This document shows, in pieces, positions 9,188 through 16,363 of a stretch of 21,846 bases of DNA (positions within the stretch are counted from its first letter, which is position 1; each line of letters starts with the position of its first letter). This DNA is from JANQGH01 sp039819285. Its GTDB lineage: Bacteria; Pseudomonadota; Alphaproteobacteria; DSM-16000; Inquilinaceae. The stretch is from the NCBI GenBank assembly GCA_039819285.1, contig JBCBSH010000053.1:1-21846 (forward strand), read 5' to 3'. The position numbers and the translations under genes are program-made. Below the pieces are notes generated by a model that saw only the letters and a program-made list of their open reading frames with translations, searched no databases and was not told the origin of the DNA.

Positions 9188-9730
9188 ATGCCGTTTTCGG
9201 TGTTCAAACGCAAGCCCTTGTCTGCCGAAGCGGCGCATGCATACGACGTTATCGTTGCCCAGGCGCGGCAACCATACTTCTATCTGGAGGCCGGCGTACC
9301 CGACACGCTGGATGGCCGTTTTGACCTGATCGTGCTGCATGCCTTCCTCGTGATGCATCGAAGCGCGGGCCATGGCGCCGAAGCCGAACGGTTCAACCAG
9401 GCCCTGTTCGACATCATGTTCAAGGACATGGAGGCCAACCTCAGGACGATCGGGGTGAGCGATCTGCGCGTCGGCAAGAAGGTCAAGCAGATGGCCCAGG
9501 CGTTCTACGGGCGCAGCGTCGCCTACCGCGAGGCGATGAAGATGAACGGCGATGATGCTCTTGCTGAGGCCCTTCGCCGCAATCTTTACCGGCAGTCGTC
9601 CCCAAGCGACCGGCAGCTCACCATCCTTGCGGACTATCTGCGCGGCGAGGTGGCAAACTTGGCGGCGCAGCCGCTTTCCGGCATTCTCGGTGGACGTCCC
9701 AGTTTCGGACAACCCGGCGGATCGGGCTAA
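9188..9730 (+). CDS. Ubiquinol-cytochrome c chaperone family protein (CBP3-like)
   Basis: This 180-residue protein belongs to the family related to mitochondrial Cbp3, which helps assemble cytochrome b into the bc1 complex. Recognisable segments are HAFLVMHR, ALFDIMFKDMEANLRTIGVS, then DLRVGKKVKQMAQAFYGR, followed by a helical C-terminus. No signal peptide or membrane segment is visible, so it should act in the cytoplasm or at the membrane surface. The stop TAA shares one base with the ATG of yceD, indicating tight coupling. The bamE-like/chaperone/yceD neighbourhood is common in alphaproteobacteria and supports the call. The bacterial function is inferred from the family; direct evidence is mostly mitochondrial. 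Confidence 0.88.
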   Translation: MPFSVFKRKPLSAEAAHAYDVIVAQARQPYFYLEAGVPDTLDGRFDLIVLHAFLVMHRSAGHGAEAERFNQALFDIMFKDMEANLRTIGVSDLRVGKKVKQMAQAFYGRSVAYREAMKMNGDDALAEALRRNLYRQSSPSDRQLTILADYLRGEVANLAAQPLSGILGGRPSFGQPGGSG

Positions 9731-10284
9731 TGACCGAACTCAAGCGCACCGTGCGAGTGATTGACATTCCTTACGGGAAGAGCGCGCAATCGATAGAGGC
9801 GGCCGCCGACGAATGCGCCCAGATCGCTGCACGATTGCAGTTGGAAGCCGTGACCACGTTCGCAGCATCTTTCGTGCTTTCGCGCGCCGAAAACAGCCCG
9901 ATTATCAGCGTCGAGGGCAGCCTGACGAGCGATATTCGCCAGCTTTGCGTCGTCACGCTCGAGCCTTTCGATAGCGCCGTAAGCGAGGCGTTCAGCGCCA
10001 GCTTCACGACCGAACGGCCGGCATCGGATGTGGGGCAGGAGATCTTCGTTGATGCCGCTTCGGACGATGAGCCGGAGCCGATCTCCGGTGGCCGCATTGA
10101 ACTCGGCGAGCTGGCTGTCCAAATGCTGAGCCTGTCGCTGGACCCGTATCCGCGCCGGCCAGACCTGCCGCCGGTGGAACAGGTGTTCGGGGCGCCGACG
10201 TCGCCGGACGACGATGGTGATCCGACAGGCGGGATGAGCGACAAACCGTTCGCAGCGCTTGAGCGTTGGAAGCGGCGACCCTAG
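9730..10284 (+). CDS. yceD: YceD / DUF177 family protein
   Basis: This 184-residue acidic protein has a conserved core, LGELAVQMLSLSLDPYPRRP (about residues 125-144), and the short C-terminal motif KPFAALERWK typical of DUF177. The family is linked to 23S rRNA accumulation, from work on plant and E. coli homologues, and almost always precedes rpmF, as here. The middle region SDDEPEPISG is acidic. In many family members two cysteines lie in the central domain; only one (in RQLCVVTLEPF) is obvious here. The ATG overlaps the preceding stop by one base, and rpmF begins 108 bases downstream. Confidence 0.9.
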   Translation: MTELKRTVRVIDIPYGKSAQSIEAAADECAQIAARLQLEAVTTFAASFVLSRAENSPIISVEGSLTSDIRQLCVVTLEPFDSAVSEAFSASFTTERPASDVGQEIFVDAASDDEPEPISGGRIELGELAVQMLSLSLDPYPRRPDLPPVEQVFGAPTSPDDDGDPTGGMSDKPFAALERWKRRP

Positions 10285-10307
10285 ATTGAGGGCATTGGCC
10301 TTGCCGC

Positions 10308-10336
10308 TTGCCCGGATTGTCCATTTCCTTTAAGAA
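10308..10336 (+). promoter_or_regulatory. Possible promoter for rpmF-plsX-fabH
   Basis: TTGCCC (10308-10313) and TAAGAA (10331-10336) are spaced by 17 bases in the yceD-rpmF gap. The -35 is moderate and the -10 poor (three of six consensus bases). Transcription would start close to 10343, directly before the hairpin at 10347. This is tentative. Confidence 0.3.
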
Positions 10337-10346
10337 GGCGCTCCGC

Positions 10347-10374
10347 AAGCGGCCGCGATCATGGCCGCTTTTTA
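10347..10374 (+). terminator. Intrinsic terminator-like hairpin between yceD and rpmF
   Basis: AAGCGGCC (10347-10354) pairs perfectly with GGCCGCTT (10363-10370) around an 8-base loop. The T-run is five bases long, starting inside the stem (CTTTTTA). The hairpin lies 18 bases before the rpmF ATG. It could end yceD transcripts or attenuate rpmF expression. Confidence 0.65.
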
Positions 10375-10392
10375 CATGAAAGAAACACGACC

Positions 10393-10578
10393 ATGGCTGT
10401 TCCAAAGCGAAAGGTATCGAAGTCGCGTCGCAATCTCCGTCGTGCTCATGATGCGCTGGAAGCACCCACCTACGTTGAGAGCCCGGATAGCGGCGAATAT
10501 GTGCGCCCCCACCACATCGATCTGAAGACCGGCATGTATAAGGGCCGGCAGGTGATCGAGGTTAAGCGGCCGCGCTGA
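10393..10578 (+). CDS. rpmF: 50S ribosomal protein L32
   Basis: L32 is a small basic protein of the large ribosomal subunit. The 61-residue sequence starts MAVPKRKVSKSRRNLRRAHD, the highly conserved N-terminus, and has the later motif HHIDLKTGMYKGRQVI. The paired CxxC zinc-ribbon cysteines of some L32 proteins are absent, so this is the zinc-free form, as is usual in alphaproteobacteria. It is preceded by a terminator-like hairpin and followed 76 bases later by plsX, the usual rpmF-plsX-fabH order. Confidence 0.97.
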   Translation: MAVPKRKVSKSRRNLRRAHDALEAPTYVESPDSGEYVRPHHIDLKTGMYKGRQVIEVKRPR

Positions 10579-10654
10579 GCGGTGGCACTGAAGCCGCCGT
10601 GCGCTTAGACGCAGGGCCGATCCGGTCGGAACTGGCGGCGCCGGGCATCGGGAT

Positions 10655-11719
10655 ATGAACGGGCAGGAAACATCGGGACTGACCATCGCGCTGGATGCGA
10701 TGGGCGGCGACCGTGCGCCCGACATGGTGCTTGCGGGCGCCCAGTTGGCGCGCATTCGGCATCCGGATATCAGCTTTGTGCTGGTCGGTGACCAGGCGCG
10801 CATCGAGCCGCTGCTGGCCAAACGCAAGCTGCTGGCATCCTGCGCGCGGATCGTCCACACCGACCGGGCGATCACCAACGACGAGAGGCCGTCGGTTGCG
10901 TTGCGGGCCGGTCGCGGTTCCAGCATGCGCATGGCCATCGATTTGGTCGCCTCGGGCGAATCGGACTGCATCGTTTCGGCCGGCAACACCGGCGCACTCA
11001 TGGCCATGGCGAAGTTCGTGCTGAAGACTCTGCCTGGCATCGATCGCCCTGCTATGGCCTCGTTCTTCCCGACGATGCGCGGCGAAAGTGTGATGCTGGA
11101 TCTGGGCGCGAACATCGAATGCGATCCCGACAATCTGGTGCAGTTCGCCGTGATGGGCGCGATCTTCGGACAGGCCGTGCTGGGGCTGACCCGGCCCTCG
11201 ATCGGCCTCTTGAATGTCGGGGCCGAGGCCCTGAAGGGCAATGACGTGGTGAAAGAGGCCTCCAACAGGCTGCAAGACATGAAGCTGCCCGGCGATTTCC
11301 ACGGCTTTGTCGAGGGCAATGACATCCCGGCAGGCACCGTCGATGTCGTGGTCACGGACGGGTTCACGGGCAACATCGCTCTTAAGACCGCGGAAGGGAC
11401 GGCAGCGCTCGTGAACGAATGGTTGCGCCGCACCTTCCGGTCGTCGGTCTTCGCGATGCTCGGCTACCTGTTGGCGCGCAACGCTTTTCGCAAGCTGCGC
11501 CAGCGCGCCGATCCCCGCCAATACAACGGCGCCATGTTTCTAGGCTTGCGCGGCATCTGCGTGAAAAGCCACGGCGGAACGGACGCCAAGGGTTTCGCGA
11601 ACGCCATCGACGTTGCGGTGGATCTGGTGCGCAACGGCTTCAACGAGCATGTTAAGGAAGAGCTGGACCGCTATGGCGACCGGCATGAGGAACTCGCCGC
11701 CGCCATGGGGGGCACATGA
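10655..11719 (+). CDS. plsX: Phosphate acyltransferase PlsX
   Basis: PlsX converts acyl-ACP and phosphate to acyl phosphate, the donor used by PlsY for the first acylation of glycerol 3-phosphate in membrane lipid synthesis. The 354-residue length is typical. The N-terminal motif IALDAMGGDRAPDMVL, the stretch SAGNTGALMAMAKFVL, LLNVGAEALKGNDVVKEA and DGFTGNIALKTAEGTA are characteristic. It is a peripheral membrane protein with no signal peptide. The ATG at 10655 places the family start motif 11 residues in; the ribosome-binding site is weak. The stop overlaps the fabH start as ATGA, so the two genes are translationally coupled. Confidence 0.97.
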   Translation: MNGQETSGLTIALDAMGGDRAPDMVLAGAQLARIRHPDISFVLVGDQARIEPLLAKRKLLASCARIVHTDRAITNDERPSVALRAGRGSSMRMAIDLVASGESDCIVSAGNTGALMAMAKFVLKTLPGIDRPAMASFFPTMRGESVMLDLGANIECDPDNLVQFAVMGAIFGQAVLGLTRPSIGLLNVGAEALKGNDVVKEASNRLQDMKLPGDFHGFVEGNDIPAGTVDVVVTDGFTGNIALKTAEGTAALVNEWLRRTFRSSVFAMLGYLLARNAFRKLRQRADPRQYNGAMFLGLRGICVKSHGGTDAKGFANAIDVAVDLVRNGFNEHVKEELDRYGDRHEELAAAMGGT

Positions 11720-12693
11720 CGGTACGCCGCGCCCGCATCTCGGGATGCGGGGCTTACTTGCCAGCACGCCAGGTCACCAACGATGAACTCGCGCTGTCGG
11801 TTGACACGTCGGACGCGTGGATCGTCCAGCGCACCGGCATCAAGTCGCGCCACATCGCTGCCGAGGACGAGCTGACCTCCGACATGGCCTTGGCGTCGGC
11901 GCGGCCCGCCCTGGAGCAGGCTGGCCTCGACCCGGCGGATTTGGATCTGATCGTCCTGGCGACCACAACGCCGGACAATACCTTTCCCGCCACCGCAGTC
12001 CGGGTGCAGGCCGAGCTCGGCATGAACAACGGCATGGCCTTCGACGTTCAGGCCGTATGTTCCGGCTTCGTCTATGCGCTTGCGGTTGCCAACAATTTCA
12101 TCATTACCGGTCAGGCGCAAAATGCCTTGGTGATCGGGGCCGAGGCGTTTTCCCGCATCCTCGACTGGGAAGACCGATCGACCTGCGTTCTGTTTGGCGA
12201 TGGGGCGGGGTCGGTCGTTCTGCGCGGGGACGAGGGCAGGGGAACCAGCGACGATCGTGGCGTCCTTTCGACCCATTTGCATTCCGACGGCCGCTATCAG
12301 GAAGCGCTGTATGTCGATGGTGGCGTCGGCGCTACCGGCACGATCGGTCACGTCCGCATGCAGGGTCGCGAGGTCTTCCGCTTCGCCGTGAATAAGCTGG
12401 CCGAGGTGGTTGACGAGGCGCTGGACGCCAACGGCTTGACGGCCAAGGATGTGCGCTGGCTGGTGCCGCATCAGGCCAACCGCCGCATCATCGACGCCAT
12501 GGCGAAAAAGCTCGACCTGCCGTCGGAACGCGTGGTTTACACGGTCGAGCGGCATGCCAATACCTCGGCTGCGTCGATTCCGCTGGCTCTTGCGGAAGTG
12601 GCGGCCGACGGCAGGGTCGAGGAGGGCGACCTGCTGCTGCTCGAAGCCATGGGTGGCGGCTTCACCTGGGGGTCGGCACTGGTTCGCTGGTAG
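11716..12693 (+). CDS. fabH: Beta-ketoacyl-ACP synthase III
   Basis: FabH starts fatty acid chains by condensing acetyl-CoA with malonyl-ACP. The 325-residue protein has the complete catalytic triad of the family: C115 in VQAVCSGF, H252 in VPHQANRRI and N282 in HANTSAASIPLAL. The active-site glycine-rich end (EAMGGGFTWGSALVRW) is also intact. The ATG overlaps the plsX TGA by four bases. A weak hairpin with a short T-run follows the stop, and ihfA then has its own promoter, so fabH probably ends the rpmF-plsX-fabH unit. Confidence 0.97.
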   Translation: MTVRRARISGCGAYLPARQVTNDELALSVDTSDAWIVQRTGIKSRHIAAEDELTSDMALASARPALEQAGLDPADLDLIVLATTTPDNTFPATAVRVQAELGMNNGMAFDVQAVCSGFVYALAVANNFIITGQAQNALVIGAEAFSRILDWEDRSTCVLFGDGAGSVVLRGDEGRGTSDDRGVLSTHLHSDGRYQEALYVDGGVGATGTIGHVRMQGREVFRFAVNKLAEVVDEALDANGLTAKDVRWLVPHQANRRIIDAMAKKLDLPSERVVYTVERHANTSAASIPLALAEVAADGRVEEGDLLLLEAMGGGFTWGSALVRW

Positions 12694-12698
12694 GCCGC

Positions 12699-12725
12699 GC
12701 CCGCCAGAACGCTAGCGCGGGCTTT
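12699..12725 (+). terminator. Possible weak terminator after fabH
   Basis: GCCCGC (12699-12704) and GCGGGC (12717-12722) pair around a 12-base loop and are followed by TTT. The stem is short, so this is only a candidate. It sits between the fabH stop and the ihfA promoter. Confidence 0.35.
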
Positions 12726-12802
12726 GCCGATATTGCATCAAAGCATCGCTTGTCCGTCGGCTTCTGTGGCCGACATTAAAGACCTCGAACAAGTCTTTGG
12801 AA

Positions 12803-12831
12803 TTGACGGAATTTTTATCCCGACATACAGT
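12803..12831 (+). promoter_or_regulatory. Sigma70-type promoter for ihfA
   Basis: TTGACG (12803-12808) and TACAGT (12826-12831) are separated by exactly 17 bases. Each matches most of its consensus hexamer. The start of transcription would be near 12838, leaving a leader of about 25 bases before the ihfA ATG at 12864. It lies in the 170-base gap after fabH. Confidence 0.7.
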
Positions 12832-12863
12832 GCTCTCTCAGCGTTCCGATGGGGGAGAGGTCA

Positions 12864-13166
12864 ATGCCGGGCATAACGGTTACACGGGCGCAGTTGAGCG
12901 AAGCCGTTTACGAGGAGGTCGGGCTGTCCCGTAACGAGTCGGCCGAACTCGTCGAGGCGGTTCTCGATGAAATGTCGGATGCCTTGGCACGGGGCGAAAG
13001 CGTAAAGATCTCCAGCTTCGGCAGTTTTGCCGTCCGCCAAAAGGGGCAGCGGATCGGCCGTAATCCCAAGACCGGCGAAGAGGTCCCGATTCTGCCACGG
13101 CGCGTCCTGGTTTTCCGGGCCTCCCATGTGCTGAAGGATCGCATCAACAACGGTCCAGGCCAGTAG
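12864..13166 (+). CDS. ihfA: Integration host factor subunit alpha
   Basis: IHF alpha pairs with IHF beta to bind and sharply bend DNA at specific sites. The 100-residue protein begins MPGITVTRAQLSEAVYEEVG, has the core VKISSFGSFAVRQK, and carries the DNA-binding arm signature GRNPKTGEEVPI with PRRVLVFRAS; the conserved proline at the arm tip is included. An ATG at 12849 is in frame, but the bases between (GGGGGAGAGG) form the ribosome-binding site of the ATG at 12864, so the shorter start is used. A good promoter lies upstream. A MerR-family gene follows after two bases, a usual alphaproteobacterial pair. Confidence 0.95.
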   Translation: MPGITVTRAQLSEAVYEEVGLSRNESAELVEAVLDEMSDALARGESVKISSFGSFAVRQKGQRIGRNPKTGEEVPILPRRVLVFRASHVLKDRINNGPGQ

Positions 13167-13168
13167 CG

Positions 13169-13630
13169 ATGGCACAAGCAGCACCCATGTCGACGCGACG
13201 GGGCGGCAAGTCTGCCTCGGCCTATCGAACGATCAGCGAGGTTTCCGACGAACTGTCGGTACCCCAGCATGTGCTGCGCTTTTGGGAGACCAAGTTCGGC
13301 CAGGTGAGACCGCTGAAGCGAGGTGGCGGGCGGCGTTACTACCGGCCTGAAGACATCGAGCTGCTACGTGAAATCCAGCGTCTGCTGTATGAGGACGGCT
13401 ATACGATCAAAGGCGTGCAAAAGCTGTTGCGCGAGGGCCATGTCAAACCCAAGGCGCTTGAGCGCGCCGCGCCGGCCGAGGAACCCGCGCCGCAACTGCC
13501 CATCGAGCCCGCGCCTGCGGCGTCCGGCCAGCCAAGCGCGTTGCCGCCGGAGGTGCGTGGCCAATTGACCGCCCTCTTGGAGGATCTGCGGGTTCTGCGC
13601 GACGCCTTGCGCGGGCCGGAGCCGGAATAG
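13169..13630 (+). CDS. MerR-family transcriptional regulator
   Basis: The N-terminal third has a MerR winged-helix DNA-binding domain: YRTISEVSDELSVPQHVLRF (helix-turn-helix), WETKF, then RRYYRPEDIELLREIQRLLY and GYTIKGVQKLLREG. The C-terminal half (about residues 95-150) is rich in Ala, Pro and Glu and ends in a leucine-rich helix likely used for dimerisation. No cysteine cluster for metal sensing is visible, so the signal is unknown. It starts two bases after ihfA and is probably cotranscribed; an internal ATG at 13187 is an alternative start. Its target cannot be inferred. Confidence 0.9.
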   Translation: MAQAAPMSTRRGGKSASAYRTISEVSDELSVPQHVLRFWETKFGQVRPLKRGGGRRYYRPEDIELLREIQRLLYEDGYTIKGVQKLLREGHVKPKALERAAPAEEPAPQLPIEPAPAASGQPSALPPEVRGQLTALLEDLRVLRDALRGPEPE

Positions 13631-13660
13631 TCGGCCACCCTCATTCAGCCGATCGTGGCA

Positions 13661-13689
13661 TTGCCAGCCTGGCGGCCGCCGCGTATACA
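13661..13689 (+). promoter_or_regulatory. Promoter of tRNA-Pro
   Basis: TTGCCA (13661-13666) and TATACA (13684-13689) have an optimal 17-base spacer. The bases just after the -10 (GGGCCCGCC) form a very GC-rich discriminator, the arrangement associated with stringent control of stable RNA genes. Transcription should begin near 13696, about 27 bases before the tRNA. Confidence 0.75.
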
Positions 13690-13722
13690 GGGCCCGCCGG
13701 TCCCAAGGGCCCGGTCACCGGT

Positions 13723-13799
13723 CGGAGCGTAGCGCAGCCTGGTAGCGCATCAGTCTGGGGGACTGAGGGTCGTGGGTTCAAATCCCGCCGCTCCGACCA
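13723..13799 (+). tRNA. tRNA-Pro (anticodon GGG)
   Basis: A complete 77-base cloverleaf is present. The acceptor stem CGGAGCG pairs with CGCTCCG. The D-arm stem is GCGC/GCGC. The anticodon stem TCAGT/ACTGA encloses CTGGGGG with anticodon GGG at 13757-13759. The T-arm is GTGGG-TTCAAAT-CCCGC. The 3' end ACCA is encoded, so CCA addition is not needed. It reads CCC and CCU proline codons. Confidence 0.97.
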
Positions 13800-13844
13800 T
13801 TCCAAGCGCGCCTTGGTCAGGACCGCCTTCAGCGGCTAGCCCCG

Positions 13845-15224
13845 ATGGAAAGAACGCTTGTCGAACTGGCGCGGATGGTGCGCCAAGGCGAGGTCACTGC
13901 CAGCACGCTGGTGGACCAGGCGCTGCGCCGGGCCGATGCGCACGCCGCACTCAACGCCTTCATCACACTCGATCGCGACGGTGCCCGTTCCAAGGCCCGG
14001 CGCATAGATGAGGCCCTTGTGAAGGGGCATGATGCCGGCCCCCTAGCTGGCGTGCCGGTCGTGGTGAAGGACAACATCAATGTCGCTGGCCTTCGCACGA
14101 CGGCTGGCACACCGGGGATCGAGTTAGTCGCGGAGACGTCCGCCCCGATCGTCGCCCGACTTGAGGCCGCGCAGGCGATCGTGATCGGCAAGACCAACCT
14201 GCACGAACTTGCCTTTGGGGTGACGTCCAACAATGCCGCCTATGGCGCGGTTCGAAATGCCGTCGATCCGGCCCGGTTCCCGGGCGGTTCGTCCGGCGGA
14301 ACGGCGACGGCGATTGCGGCTTGCATCGTGCCGGCCGGGCTCGGAACGGATACCGGAGGCTCGGTTCGGCAGCCGGCGGCGCTGTGCGGTGTGGTTGGCT
14401 TCCGCCCGACCACCGGTCGCGTCGATCAGGACGGCGTCGTACCTTCGATCCCGACCCTTGATGTCGTGGGTCCGATGGCGCGCACCGTGGCCGATGTGGC
14501 GCTCTTGAACGCCGTTATGAACGACAGTTCGTTGCCCGGTCAGCGTGACGCGGGAAGTCTTCGTCTGGGCATCGCGAGGCCGCAGGCGGAGGGGCTGTCG
14601 ACCGGCGTTGCCGGCGCGTTTGGCGCGGCGGTTTCGCGGCTTCGCCAGGGCGGTGCGACACTGATCGACGTCGACCTTTCGGCCATCGTGGCCGCCTGTT
14701 TCGAGATCGGCTTCTCGATCGGCTTCCACGAGATGAACAGCGCGATGAAGGCGTTTCTCGCCCGGTACCAGCCGCAAACCAGCCTCAAGCAACTCGTCGA
14801 CCAGATCGCAAGCCCGGATGTGAAGGCGGTCTACGTCACTTCGGTCGTTGGCGACGGCGCCCCGACCGACGCCGTCTATGGCGACGCGATTGGCCGGATC
14901 GCGAGCATCAGGCGCGACTATCTGAAGCTCCTTGACGACTTCGGACTGGACGCCGTCATTTTCCCGACGGCGCCGCTTGAGGCTCAGCCGATCGAGGGCT
15001 CGGAAGCGACCGTTGTGCTGAACGGCCAGGTGGTTTCGACATTGGAAACCTACATCCGCAACAACGCGTCCACCGGTGTCTATGGAGCGCCTGGGCTTTC
15101 GATCCCGATCGGAAAGACCGGCGATGGCCTGCCTGTCGGGCTTGAGATCGACGGTCGTCCGGACGGCGATATTGACGTTCTTGCCATCGGCCAGTGTATC
15201 GAGGCCCTGCTCGCGACAGATTGA
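13845..15224 (+). CDS. Amidase signature family hydrolase
   Basis: This 459-residue hydrolase has the Ser-cisSer-Lys triad of the amidase signature family: K75 in GVPVVVKDNINV, the serine pair S149/S150 in FPGGSSGGT, and nucleophile S173 in GTDTGGSVRQPA. LCGVVGFRPTTGRVDQDGVV and GPMARTVADVALLNAVM follow in the usual places. The sequence resembles the indoleacetamide hydrolase/AtzF-like branch rather than the GatA subunit of Glu-tRNA amidotransferase, but the substrate is not certain. No signal peptide is visible. It starts 45 bases after tRNA-Pro with no clear ribosome-binding site or promoter of its own, so readthrough from the tRNA promoter is possible. Confidence 0.9.
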   Translation: MERTLVELARMVRQGEVTASTLVDQALRRADAHAALNAFITLDRDGARSKARRIDEALVKGHDAGPLAGVPVVVKDNINVAGLRTTAGTPGIELVAETSAPIVARLEAAQAIVIGKTNLHELAFGVTSNNAAYGAVRNAVDPARFPGGSSGGTATAIAACIVPAGLGTDTGGSVRQPAALCGVVGFRPTTGRVDQDGVVPSIPTLDVVGPMARTVADVALLNAVMNDSSLPGQRDAGSLRLGIARPQAEGLSTGVAGAFGAAVSRLRQGGATLIDVDLSAIVAACFEIGFSIGFHEMNSAMKAFLARYQPQTSLKQLVDQIASPDVKAVYVTSVVGDGAPTDAVYGDAIGRIASIRRDYLKLLDDFGLDAVIFPTAPLEAQPIEGSEATVVLNGQVVSTLETYIRNNASTGVYGAPGLSIPIGKTGDGLPVGLEIDGRPDGDIDVLAIGQCIEALLATD

Positions 15225-15294
15225 ACCGTCGCGCGCCTCGGCCGCCTAACATTTGTCACCAGCGCAAGCGAGTTCTGCGCGCAAGACCGAAACA

Positions 15295-15308
15295 CCGGCG
15301 AACGCCGG
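15295..15308 (-). terminator. Weak hairpin between convergent amidase and GNAT genes
   Basis: CCGGC (15295-15299) and GCCGG (15304-15308) form a 5-bp stem with a 4-base loop. On the minus strand it follows the GNAT stop and is followed by TGTTT. This is a weak candidate terminator; nothing stronger is visible in this 89-base convergent gap. Confidence 0.3.
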
Positions 15309-15313
15309 CCGGT

Positions 15314-15805
15314 TCAGTCTTGCAAACGAAGCCACATGTTCTGATGGCCGATCTTGAAGCCGCTCTTTTCAAAGCAGCCACGGGCCGCCGCGTTGAACGA
15401 CCAGAAATCGATGCCGACCAGTGAGATACCTTGTCGCCGTGCTTCGGCCTTGACGTGATCAATCAATCGGGTACCGCAGCCGGTCCGTCGAAACGCCTTT
15501 GATACGCATATGTGGTCGATCCGCGCGACGCTTCCTTCTGCTCGAAAGAACGTCTCTGGACGGGTGCCGATGAAGTACTGAACATAGCCGATTGCCTCGT
15601 CACCAAGACAGGCCAAGGTGAAGCGACGCTGCGGGTCATCGAGGACGCCGTCGAAGTAGGCCTTGAACAATGCGTCGTTGGCCGGCGGCTTGAAGAAGTC
15701 CGGTTCGGCGTTCGCGTGGATCGCCTGGACCTCGGCAAACAAGCCGAATACCGTATCCAAATCATCGCTGCGTGCGGCGCGCAGGGTCACCTGCTGTTCT
15801 TGCAT
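15314..15805 (-). CDS. GNAT-family N-acetyltransferase
   Basis: The 163-residue protein is a single GNAT domain that would transfer an acetyl group from acetyl-CoA to an amine. The start VTLRAARSDDLDTVFGLFAE is the usual beta1-alpha1. The acetyl-CoA pyrophosphate loop is RRTGCG, within IDHICVSKAFRRTGCGTRL, and the C-terminal WSFNAAARGCFEKSGFK is the late GNAT motif. The ATG at 15805 has GGGGAG eight bases upstream; the open frame continues to 15976 without similarity. It lies 49 bases after the VOC gene on the same strand and may be cotranscribed with it. The substrate is unknown. Confidence 0.9.
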   Translation of the reverse strand: MQEQQVTLRAARSDDLDTVFGLFAEVQAIHANAEPDFFKPPANDALFKAYFDGVLDDPQRRFTLACLGDEAIGYVQYFIGTRPETFFRAEGSVARIDHICVSKAFRRTGCGTRLIDHVKAEARRQGISLVGIDFWSFNAAARGCFEKSGFKIGHQNMWLRLQD

Positions 15806-15854
15806 CCCGCTTCTCCCCGCCGAAACAGCCAAACCAGGCGGTCGCCCGTGATCG

Positions 15855-16244
15855 TCAAAGACCGGGGCCGGCCGGCTGCTCGTCCAAGTCTTGCGCGAAG
15901 CACAGCAGGTGGCCGTCCGGATCGGCAACGTCGATTTCGCGGCAATCATAGACGGTGTCTTCCGGACCGCGCGCAATCTCGGTGCCTCGCTCCTGCAAGT
16001 CGGCGATCACGGCCTCAATGTCGTCGACATAGACATAGACCGCCCAGTATTGGTTCTGCGGCTTCCGGCCCTCGTCCCGTGACTGGTCGAGTGCGATCGT
16101 CACTGTGTCGCGCCCGACGATGCAGAAGGCTGGCGGATCGCCCCAAAACCGACCCGGAGTGAAGCCAAGCTTGTCGCGATAGAAAGCCGCCGATTTCTTC
16201 ACGTCGGACACTTCCAGAATGGTCATTGAGCGAACCATGGTCAT
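15855..16244 (-). CDS. VOC-superfamily (glyoxalase/bleomycin-resistance-like) protein
   Basis: The 129-residue protein has the paired beta-alpha-beta-beta-beta modules of the vicinal oxygen chelate fold: ILEVSDVKKSAAFYRDKLGF at the N-terminus, YVYVDDIEAVIADLQERGTE in the middle and IDVADPDGHLLCFAQ near the end. The usual N-terminal metal-binding histidine is not seen, so a binding or resistance role is as likely as catalysis. The ATG at 16244 has AAGGAA about nine bases upstream; an internal ATG (MVRSMTILEV) is an alternative. It follows the esterase gene after 119 bases and precedes the GNAT gene. Confidence 0.87.
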   Translation of the reverse strand: MTMVRSMTILEVSDVKKSAAFYRDKLGFTPGRFWGDPPAFCIVGRDTVTIALDQSRDEGRKPQNQYWAVYVYVDDIEAVIADLQERGTEIARGPEDTVYDCREIDVADPDGHLLCFAQDLDEQPAGPGL

Positions 16245-16363
16245 CGCTAAGGTTCCTTGATTGCGGGGGCTGACGCCAGTGTCGGCCCGATCGATCGTGT
16301 ATACAACCCCAGCGGGTGCGACATCTCAGCCAATCTTGCAAGGCATGTATGGCAGAGCCTGGC

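Noticed and set aside
10562..11521. 319-codon open frame on the minus strand opposite plsX
   Set aside because: Antisense shadow of an unmistakable plsX; low-information composition and no domain.
12849..12863. Earlier ATG for ihfA
   Set aside because: The bases between the two ATGs are the ribosome-binding site for the second.
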